Source: an uncultured Oscillibacter sp.
GTDB lineage: Bacteria; Bacillota; Clostridia; Oscillospirales; Oscillospiraceae
Assembly: GCA_910586735.1 (NCBI GenBank)
Contig: CAJUJW010000012.1
Coordinates: 1-55,189, forward strand
Length of the DNA stretch: 55,189 nucleotides
Direction: 5' to 3'
The notes beneath the pieces are model-generated. The model made no database searches, was not told where the DNA came from, and saw only the letters and a list, made by a program, of their open reading frames with translations. The position numbers and the translations under genes were made by a program. Shown in pieces: positions 25,992 through 31,748 of the stretch; the stretch's first letter is position 1, and every line of letters begins with the position of its first letter.

Positions 25992-26040
25992 GCTTTCCCC
26001 CCGTAAGGGTGGGCTTTACTTGCCCTTGCGTGCGGGGGAG

Positions 26041-26127
26041 ATTGGCAGCCAGCGATGGCTGGTCCAATGCACCCCCCATTTCGTCGGAAGAAATTCCGCT
26101 CTGCTCCGTCCCCGCCTGGCGGCGAGG
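26041..26127 (+). repeat. Dispersed ~85-bp non-coding repeat, copy 2
   Basis: Opposite orientation to the copy at the window's left end. The best-conserved part is 26069-26127 (from ACCCCCCATTTCGTCGGAAG to GGCGGCGAG). A small AGCCAGCGATGGCT palindrome sits at the other end. Confidence 0.8.
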
Positions 26128-26404
26128 ACTGCGCCCGCTCCATTCCTTCCTCCTCTCCCCACAAAATCTACGATTTTGCGGGGGCCCCTTTTTTGCGAAA
26201 AGAGAGAATACGCCGTGTACGGTGGAAGAGAGAAAACGGGGGCGCGCTGGACGTGCCGACTGTTGATACGAATATCTCCAGCCCGCGGCGTAGTGCAAGC
26301 GGGGGTTTTGGAGGTCATTGAATCGACTCTTTCCTCTTTCCGCTGCCGCTAACCTGGCGGTTGGGGGGAATGGTTGGTCTGTCACCTTCTATCGGTAGGC
26401 CACC

Positions 26405-26434
26405 CCGTAGGGGCGGCAATCTGCCGCCCGTTTC
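26405..26434 (+). repeat. Single GC-rich palindromic unit
   Basis: CCGTAGGGGCGGC, a short loop and GCCGCCCGTTTCC. It matches the units at 24226-24309 and 29801-29889 and lies between two CTTCTATCGG direct repeats. Confidence 0.75.
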
Positions 26435-26486
26435 CTGGGCCCACCCTTCTATCGGCAGACCATTCCCCCGGACCCTCCACGCCTCT

Positions 26487-26516
26487 AAAAAACAGGGCGG
26501 GCCAAAGCCCGCCCCT
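26487..26516 (-). terminator. Terminator of lipoprotein gene (minus strand)
   Basis: On the minus strand, GGGGCGGGC, TTTG and GCCCGCCC are followed by TGTTTTTTAG. A copy of the AT-rich dispersed motif (26520-26547) lies between it and the gene end. Confidence 0.85.
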
Positions 26517-26547
26517 TACTTATTCATTGTCAATTATCCATTGTCCA

Positions 26548-27474
26548 TTATTCCCCCATCCGCAGCCGGAGCGCCCCATCCTCCAGGACGTAGGGGCCCA
26601 GGGGGTTCCCGTCCTCTCCCAGGAGAGGATTCCCCTCTGGGTCCGCCGGGACAAAGCCCTTTTCCGAGTCCGCCGTCCCCAGCGGGGCCTCGGGGCCCGC
26701 CGTCAGGAAGTACCGCCAGTACCGCCCCTCCGAGTCCCGGTCGTAGAAGGACCAGCCGGTGTCGCCGTGGTTATAGAACTCCCAGGCCTCCCCCTGGCCG
26801 TCGCCGTCCAGGTCCGCCACCTGGGCCTGCTGGCTGCTGCCAACGTCAAAGAGAAACTCCGCCCCCTCCGGTGTGGCAGCGAAGTACCAGCTGATCATCG
26901 CCGCCGCGCCGATGCAGAAGGAAATCTGCCAGCCCTCCTGGCCCAGGATGTCCGGAACCCGCTCCGCCACGTCCAGGCGTCCGTCGCCGTAATATACATA
27001 GATGTTATAGTCCGCCAGACGGCCCAAAACCTTCCAGTCCGTGTCCGGGGTCCGGGTGAGGGCGTACACGTCGTAAAAGACTCCCGGACGGCCGTCGGGG
27101 TCCGGCACGGGATTGGCCCGGCGAATCTCCAGCTCCACACCGGAGTCCAGCTTGTCGCTGTATATCACGTCCTCCGAGGCCAGGGCCGCTTCCGGGTCCC
27201 CCTCATCCAGGAATAGGGGCTCCTCCTCATGGGCCTCCAGAGGAATGACCAGGGGAAGCCCGTCCGGCGAGAGCGCTTCCTCCGGGGGTTCTTCCTCCGG
27301 GGCTTCCGTCTGAGACGCGGCGGGAAGGGATTCCTCTGCCCGGGACGGCTCCTCCGGCTCCGGGGCGGCCTTCTCTGGGGAACAGCCGGGAAGCAACACC
27401 AGCGCCGCCAGGGCGCAGAGAACCAGGCCCAGCCGGAGGAGGGCCTGGTTCTTTGAGTTCCCGGGCTCAGTCAT
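26548..27474 (-). CDS. Putative lipoprotein with calcium-loop-like DxDGDGxGE motif
   Basis: A 308-residue protein. A signal peptide ends in lipobox LLPGC (Cys about 31), followed by a Glu/Pro/Ala-rich linker. The globular part contains VADLDGDGQGEAWEFYNHG, an FG-GAP or EF-hand-like loop, and YDVYALTRTPDTDW. It should be a lipid-anchored outer-face protein. I do not recognise a specific family. Its start overlaps the stop of the aldo/keto reductase gene by eight bases, so it is the second gene of that operon. Function unknown. Confidence 0.8.
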   Translation of the reverse strand: MTEPGNSKNQALLRLGLVLCALAALVLLPGCSPEKAAPEPEEPSRAEESLPAASQTEAPEEEPPEEALSPDGLPLVIPLEAHEEEPLFLDEGDPEAALASEDVIYSDKLDSGVELEIRRANPVPDPDGRPGVFYDVYALTRTPDTDWKVLGRLADYNIYVYYGDGRLDVAERVPDILGQEGWQISFCIGAAAMISWYFAATPEGAEFLFDVGSSQQAQVADLDGDGQGEAWEFYNHGDTGWSFYDRDSEGRYWRYFLTAGPEAPLGTADSEKGFVPADPEGNPLLGEDGNPLGPYVLEDGALRLRMGE

Positions 27475-28492
27475 TGTGGTGCTCAGCGTAGAAGGCGTCG
27501 TAGTCCTTCAGCATCTCCACCAGCAGGTTCGGGGTATCCAGCCCGTAGGGGCAGCGGCTCTTGCAGGCGTCGCAGTGGACGCACTCCTCGATTTTATGCA
27601 TCTTGGCATGCCATTCGTCGCTCATGTAGGGCCGGTAGGGAGACCGGCGCAGCAGCGCGGACATCCGGGCGGCCTGGGGGATGTCGATGCCGGCGGCGCA
27701 GGGGAGGCAATAGCCGCAGGAGCGGCAGAAGCTGCCCACCAGCTCCTTGCGGTCCGCCTCGATGACGGCCTTGAGCGCCGGGGTCATGCCGGGGTCCCGC
27801 CGGGTGAGCTCCAGCCACTGGTCCAGCTCCCACTCGTGCTGAATGCCCCAGATGGGCACCACGTTGGGGTACTCTTTCATAAAGGCGTAGCAAGCCTCGG
27901 CATTGTTGAGGAGCCCGCCGGAGAGCCCCTTCATGGCGATAAAGCCCATGTCGGCCTTCTCGCAGTCCCGGACCAGGCCCAGCTCCTTCTCAGTGGTGAG
28001 GTAGCAGAAAGGGAACTGGAGGGTCTCGAAGTTCCCGGAGGCGATGGCCTCCTGGGCCACGTAGAGCCGGTGGTTGGTAATGCCGATGTGCCGGATGTAG
28101 CCCTTCCGCTGCATCTCCAGGGCGGCGGCAAAGGGGCCGTCGGGGTCGTTGATATCCGGCAGCTTGGCGGGGTTGTGGAACTGGAAGAGGTCGATATAGT
28201 CCGTCCGCATGTCGCGGAGGCTCTTCTCAATGTGGCTGAGGACGGTCTTTTTGTCCCCGCCGCCGCTCTTGGTGGAGATGACCACATTCTGCCGGATCCC
28301 CTCCAGGGCCTCGCCCAGTTTCTCCTCGCTGTCCGTGTACATATTGGCGGTGTCGAAGTAGTTGATCCCGGCCTCATAGGCCCGGCGGACCAGCTTCACC
28401 GCGTCGGCCTTGGAAATGCGCTGGATGGGCAGGGCGCCGAAGGCCGTCTTCGTCACCATCAATTCCGTCCGCCCCAGTCTGACTTTCTCCAT
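27467..28492 (-). CDS. Aldo/keto reductase with C-terminal 4Fe-4S ferredoxin-like domain
   Basis: A 341-residue oxidoreductase. The TIM-barrel part holds the reductase tetrad: Asp47 and Tyr52 (FDTANMY), Lys75 (STKSGG) and His106 (FQFHN). The C-terminal part has CRSCGYCLPC and CVHCDACKSRCPYG, enough cysteines for one or two iron-sulphur clusters. Proteins of this AKR-ferredoxin type occur widely in anaerobes; their substrates are mostly unknown. The ATG follows ACTATGG with a weak upstream AGGAGGAC. The next gene, a lipoprotein, overlaps its end. Confidence 0.92.
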   Translation of the reverse strand: MEKVRLGRTELMVTKTAFGALPIQRISKADAVKLVRRAYEAGINYFDTANMYTDSEEKLGEALEGIRQNVVISTKSGGGDKKTVLSHIEKSLRDMRTDYIDLFQFHNPAKLPDINDPDGPFAAALEMQRKGYIRHIGITNHRLYVAQEAIASGNFETLQFPFCYLTTEKELGLVRDCEKADMGFIAMKGLSGGLLNNAEACYAFMKEYPNVVPIWGIQHEWELDQWLELTRRDPGMTPALKAVIEADRKELVGSFCRSCGYCLPCAAGIDIPQAARMSALLRRSPYRPYMSDEWHAKMHKIEECVHCDACKSRCPYGLDTPNLLVEMLKDYDAFYAEHHND

Positions 28493-28582
28493 AGTGTCCT
28501 CCTATTTATTGCGGGGCCAGGGACAAAAACGCCCCCGGCCCCAATGTTTATGTATCTTAAAATTCCCCGCAAGCACGATCTT

Positions 28583-28673
28583 GGTTGCCGTCGCTCCGGC
28601 TTGGGAAACCACCAGACAGCCAGAGCGGACCTAAAGCTCTTTTTGAATACTTTTTCTCTCGAGAAAAAGTATT
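28583..28673 (-). repeat. Dispersed ~75-bp repeat plus hairpin, copy 1 (after pfkA)
   Basis: Reading on the minus strand, a hairpin AATACTTTTTCTC/GAGAAAAAGTATT overlaps the pfkA stop codon. It is followed by CTTTAGGTCCGCTCTGGC, TGTCTGGTGGTTT and CCGGAGCGACGGCAACC. The same string follows the 14-cysteine gene at 31618-31690 in the same relation to its upstream gene. The hairpin with its T-tract could terminate pfkA transcription. Confidence 0.8.
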
Positions 28674-29682
28674 AGAAGTCGGGGCCGCAGCTGTTGGTGA
28701 GGGCCTCCAGAATCTGGTAGCGGTCCATCTGGAAGGTCTTGGTCATGGCCAGGGCCTCCTCCATGTCCATGTCGGCCAGGCGTCCGTCCTGAATGGCGAT
28801 GATGCTGTTTCCCTCGCCCTCGGCCAGAACCTTCACCGCCTCATAACCCATGCGGCTGGCGGTTTCCCGGTCCCGGGCGGAGGGGGAGCCGCCCCGCTGA
28901 ATGTGCCCCAGGACCGTGACCCGGGGGTCGATGCCCAGCTCGTCGTGAATCCGCTGGCTGATCTCGATGGCGCTGCCCGCGCCCTCGGCCACGACGACCA
29001 TGTAGTGGGTGGTGCCCGCCAGGCGGGCCCGGCGGATTTTCTCCACAATGTCCCGCTCAAAGTCCGGCTCCCGCTCGGGGATCAGCACGGCGGTGGCGCC
29101 CACGGAAATGCCCACGTACAGGGCCAGATAGCCCGCGTGGCGGCCCATGACCTCCACCACGGAGCAGCGCTCGTGGGACTGCATGGTGTCCCGCAGCTTG
29201 TCGATGCACTCGATGGCCGTGTTGCAGGCGGAGTCAAAGCCTATGGTGTAATGGGAGCAGCCGATATCGTTGTCAATAGTGGCCGGAATGCCCACCACCC
29301 GGAGGCTCATGTTGTCCTTGGCGGCCTGGCGGGAGATGGCCAGGGCCCCCCGGAAGGTGCCGTCGCCGCCGATGGCCACAATGCCGTCCAGGCCCAGCAG
29401 GCGGCAGGTGGCCAGGGCCTTGGCCCGGCCCGCCTCCTCCATGAACTCCAGGCTGCGGGCGGTGTAGAGCATGGTGCCGCCCTTGTTGATGATGTGGCTG
29501 ACGCTGGAGGAGGTCAGCGGGACAAAGTCGCTGGTAATCAGGCCGTTCCAGCCCCGGCGGATGCCGATGCAGCTGATGCTCCGGTTGATGGACGCCCGGA
29601 CCACGGCCCGGACCGCCGCGTTCATGCCCGGCGCGTCGCCGCCGCTGGTGAGAACGCCGATTCTTTTTACCTTCTTCTCCAT
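28672..29682 (-). CDS. pfkA: ATP-dependent 6-phosphofructokinase
   Basis: A 336-residue enzyme catalysing fructose-6-phosphate to fructose-1,6-bisphosphate, the committed glycolytic step. Seen are the ATP loop LTSGGDAPGMNAAVRA (residues 11-26), IGGDGTFRGA with glycine after GGD as in ATP-using forms, PATIDNDI with the catalytic Asp, the VEVMGRHAGYLAL sugar-binding motif and HIQRGGSPSARDR. ATG at 29682 follows CAGGAGGG by eight bases; the in-frame start nine codons upstream is poorer. The promoter is listed separately. Confidence 0.95.
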   Translation of the reverse strand: MEKKVKRIGVLTSGGDAPGMNAAVRAVVRASINRSISCIGIRRGWNGLITSDFVPLTSSSVSHIINKGGTMLYTARSLEFMEEAGRAKALATCRLLGLDGIVAIGGDGTFRGALAISRQAAKDNMSLRVVGIPATIDNDIGCSHYTIGFDSACNTAIECIDKLRDTMQSHERCSVVEVMGRHAGYLALYVGISVGATAVLIPEREPDFERDIVEKIRRARLAGTTHYMVVVAEGAGSAIEISQRIHDELGIDPRVTVLGHIQRGGSPSARDRETASRMGYEAVKVLAEGEGNSIIAIQDGRLADMDMEEALAMTKTFQMDRYQILEALTNSCGPDF

Positions 29683-29744
29683 AAGAAAACCCTCCTGTCG
29701 ATTTTCCACCGGCCCTGACCCGAGCCGGTTTTTTCCTGTATATC

Positions 29745-29773
29745 ATGATACCGCCCGAGGGGCGGGATGTCAA
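29745..29773 (-). promoter_or_regulatory. Promoter of pfkA
   Basis: On the minus strand TTGACA, 17-base spacer and TATCAT, about 60 bases before the ATG. The spacer is a CCCGCCCCTCGGGCGG inverted repeat that could form a hairpin or operator. Confidence 0.75.
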
Positions 29774-29800
29774 GCTGGGTTTGATTTCCAGGCCCGGGGG

Positions 29801-29889
29801 CGTAGGGGCCGCCGCCCTCGGCGGCCCGTTCCTCCGATGCCTCCGGTGTATCTGGGGAAACGGGCGGCCCAGGGGGGCCGCCCCTACAG
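29801..29889. repeat. Inverted pair of GC-rich palindromic units
   Basis: Unit 29801-29830 (GTAGGGGCCGCC ... GGCGGCCCGTTCC) and unit 29857-29889 (GGAAACGGGCGGCC ... GGCCGCCCCTACAG) face each other, the opposite arrangement to the pair at 24226-24309. Confidence 0.8.
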
Positions 29890-29929
29890 AAATCTGTCAT
29901 TCTTTTGTTACCACTTTGATGCAGGAACC

Positions 29930-29938
29930 TGCTATATT
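29930..29938 (+). promoter_or_regulatory. Extended -10 promoter for lipoprotein gene at 29975
   Basis: TGCTATATT, with no good -35 at normal spacing. It begins 45 bases ahead of the ATG. Confidence 0.5.
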
Positions 29939-29974
29939 GGGTCCATCAAATCTTACGAAAAGAGGACCCAAGCT

Positions 29975-30910
29975 ATGCGCCGCGTGCTGATTTTACTGCT
30001 GGCCCTGCTGACGCTCTCCGCCTGCGCCGCCCCGGTGGAGACGGTGGAGGAGACCCCGCCGCCCCAGGAGGCCCCGGCGGCCCCCGCGGAACCCGCCCCG
30101 GCGGACTCCCTCCCCAACAGGGCGGCGGACGACTGCTCCCTGACCCTGGAGGCCCCTCTGGCGGACGGGCGGACCCTCCTGCTGGAGGCCGTGGGGAAAC
30201 GGGTGGACGAGTATAATTTCGGCGTGCGGGAGGTCCGGGTGTACGATGGGGAGGAGCTGATCCAGACCGTCCTGAGCCGGGAGGCCATCGAAACAGAATG
30301 GGGCCCGGACATGCCGGAGGAGTTCTACGACTACACGGAGTGCTGGTCCCCGGAGGAGAGCATGGAGGTTCTGGACCTGAACTTTGACGGCAGCACGGAC
30401 TTCGGCCTCTTCGGCTGGACCGCCAACAACACCATCCCCTATTACTATTGGATTTGGGACCCGGAGACGGAACAGTACCAATACGCCTTCACCCTCCAGG
30501 GGGCGGAGGCTGACCCGGAGACGGGGGAGCTCACCAGCGAATACAAATCCGGGTCCGCCGGGTCCCAGTGGATCACGGAGGTCTACAGGCCCGACGAGGA
30601 CGGGGCCTTGTATTTGCAGCGGGTTGAGCGGGACACCTGCGACTTCGAGCCCGAGCCCCCCAGCTGTCTGGACGTTCAGCGGGGCTGGGCCCACGAGACC
30701 TGGGTCCCGCCGGAGGGCCGGGAGCCCATTTCACCCAGGGACGACAGCTGGAGCCTTGAGGCTGATCTGATCCTCACCCGCCGGGAGGTCCCGGTCTATG
30801 AGGACAACGGAGACGGCACCGTCTCCCATTTTACCGAGATTTGGGAGTTCTGGGACGGCGAGCCCCAATTGGTCGAGCGAAAGGAGTACACCGATGAAAA
30901 CCACCCATGA
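29975..30910 (+). CDS. Putative lipoprotein, XAC2610-like
   Basis: A 311-residue protein with signal peptide MRRVLILLLALLTLSAC; the last Cys is the lipidation site. A Pro/Glu/Ala linker follows, then a globular domain with LDLNFDGSTDFGLFGW and YYYWIWDPETEQY, which resemble XAC2610-type surface domains of unknown function. It starts after AAGAGGACC. The 3' end overlaps the ModE-like gene by 17 bases and carries that gene's GAAAGGAG ribosome site, so the two are co-transcribed. Confidence 0.8.
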   Translation: MRRVLILLLALLTLSACAAPVETVEETPPPQEAPAAPAEPAPADSLPNRAADDCSLTLEAPLADGRTLLLEAVGKRVDEYNFGVREVRVYDGEELIQTVLSREAIETEWGPDMPEEFYDYTECWSPEESMEVLDLNFDGSTDFGLFGWTANNTIPYYYWIWDPETEQYQYAFTLQGAEADPETGELTSEYKSGSAGSQWITEVYRPDEDGALYLQRVERDTCDFEPEPPSCLDVQRGWAHETWVPPEGREPISPRDDSWSLEADLILTRREVPVYEDNGDGTVSHFTEIWEFWDGEPQLVERKEYTDENHP

Positions 30911-31250
30911 CCTGCGCCTCACCGTCACCCTCCGCCTCCTGGACGGGGAGGATCAGCGGCGCTTCGGCCCCGGCGTGGCGGCCCTTTTGGAGGAGGTCCG
31001 GGAAAAGCGCTCCCTCCGGGCGGCGGCGGGGGCCATGGGCATGGCCTACTCCAAGGCGTGGCGCATCGTCCGCTCCGCCGAGGAAGCCCTGGGGTACAAG
31101 CTCCTCCGCTCCACCGTGGGGGGCCGGAACGGCGGCGGCGCGGCCCTGACGGAGGAGGCGGAGGCCCTGCTCTCCGCCTGGCGGGCCCTCCGGGAGGAGG
31201 TGGGCGCTTTCGCCCAGGAGCGCTTCGCGGAACATTTCCGGGACCTCTGA
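30894..31250 (+). CDS. ModE-like winged-helix DNA-binding protein
   Basis: A 118-residue protein related to the N-terminal domain of ModE and to LysR-type winged helices: RLLDGEDQRRFGPGVAALLEEV, then SLRAAAGAMGMAYSKAWRIV (helix-turn-helix) and the wing GGRNGGGAALTEEAEALL. Stand-alone domains of this kind lack the molybdate-binding MOP repeats, so what signal they sense is unclear. ATG at 30894 follows AAAGGAG inside the end of the lipoprotein gene. The 14-cysteine protein follows after 52 bases and may belong to the same operon. Confidence 0.85.
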   Translation: MKTTHDLRLTVTLRLLDGEDQRRFGPGVAALLEEVREKRSLRAAAGAMGMAYSKAWRIVRSAEEALGYKLLRSTVGGRNGGGAALTEEAEALLSAWRALREEVGAFAQERFAEHFRDL

Positions 31251-31302
31251 GGGACCCGGCGCATAGGATGGAGTACACCCTATGAGATAAGGAGGTCCTC
31301 TT

Positions 31303-31551
31303 ATGGAACCTGTTTGCGATACCTGCGCCCAGTGCCCGGAGACCGTGGTCTTGAAGGGCCGGATTCTGCGCTCTGGCTGCTGCGACCTGCTGGTGTGCGA
31401 TCTGTGCGCCTGTCAGGAGGTGCTGGTCCATACCCCCGACGCCTGCCGTTTCTGTCCCGGACAGTGCGTCTGCGTCGAGTACGACGGCGCCATGACCATG
31501 AGCATCCCGCCCCAGATCAGCGCGGACTGCGTGAAGCTGATCCCCTGCTGA
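31303..31551 (+). CDS. Small 14-cysteine protein of unknown function
   Basis: An 82-residue protein with 14 cysteines: CDTCAQC near the start, then SGCCDLLVCDLCAC, CRFCPGQCVC and a terminal Cys. The spacing suggests zinc or iron-sulphur binding. No known fold is recognised. A strong AAGGAGG site precedes the ATG. It follows a ModE-like regulator and is followed by a long hairpin, so it ends the operon. It has no signal peptide or membrane segment. Codon use matches its neighbours, which supports a real gene. Confidence 0.75.
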   Translation: MEPVCDTCAQCPETVVLKGRILRSGCCDLLVCDLCACQEVLVHTPDACRFCPGQCVCVEYDGAMTMSIPPQISADCVKLIPC

Positions 31552-31569
31552 TACTTTCTTGAAAGATAT

Positions 31570-31604
31570 GGGGGCTCTTAGCGGCTTTGCCGCTTAGAGC
31601 CCCC
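31570..31604 (+). terminator. Hairpin after the 14-cysteine gene
   Basis: A stem of GGGGGCTCTTAGCGGC and its complement with a TTT loop. There is no T-run directly after, so termination is plausible but not certain. It lies inside the repeat module that continues to 31690. Confidence 0.6.
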
Positions 31605-31617
31605 TAATACCCGGAGG

Positions 31618-31690
31618 GTAAAAGTATCCAAGGAACTTTAGGTCCGCTCTGGCCGTCTGGTGGTTGACCGGGCTGGAGCGACGGCAGCCT
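31618..31690 (+). repeat. Dispersed ~75-bp repeat, copy 2
   Basis: Nearly the same string as 28583-28656 read on the minus strand, including CTTTAGGTCCGCTCTGGC and GGAGCGACGGCAGCC. Upstream GATACTTT (31550s) can pair with AAAAGTATC here, as in copy 1. Confidence 0.8.
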
Positions 31691-31715
31691 AGCTGTGCTG
31701 TCACGAGACATGATA

Positions 31716-31746
31716 AAGCGCCGGAGGCTCAAACCTCCGGCGCTTC
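31716..31746 (-). terminator. Terminator of pcrA
   Basis: On the minus strand, AGCGCCGGAGG, a TTTGAG loop, CCTCCGGCGCT and TTATC. Confidence 0.8.
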
Positions 31747-31748
31747 CC

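Larger units (their letters stand above)
25992..26547. other. Repeat-bearing non-coding region
   Basis: This 556-base region has no convincing gene; open frames across it have no ribosome sites and encode repeat-derived peptides. It contains copy 2 of the ~85-bp dispersed repeat, a palindromic GC unit, two imperfect direct repeats around CTTCTATCGG (26388-26404 and 26443-26460), a small CAAAATC/GATTTTG hairpin near 26162, and a terminator for the lipoprotein gene. Confidence 0.7.

Noticed and set aside
25933..26385. Overlapping frames of 96-149 codons in both directions
   Set aside because: They cross a dispersed repeat and hairpins, lack ribosome sites and resemble translated repeat sequence; treated as non-coding.
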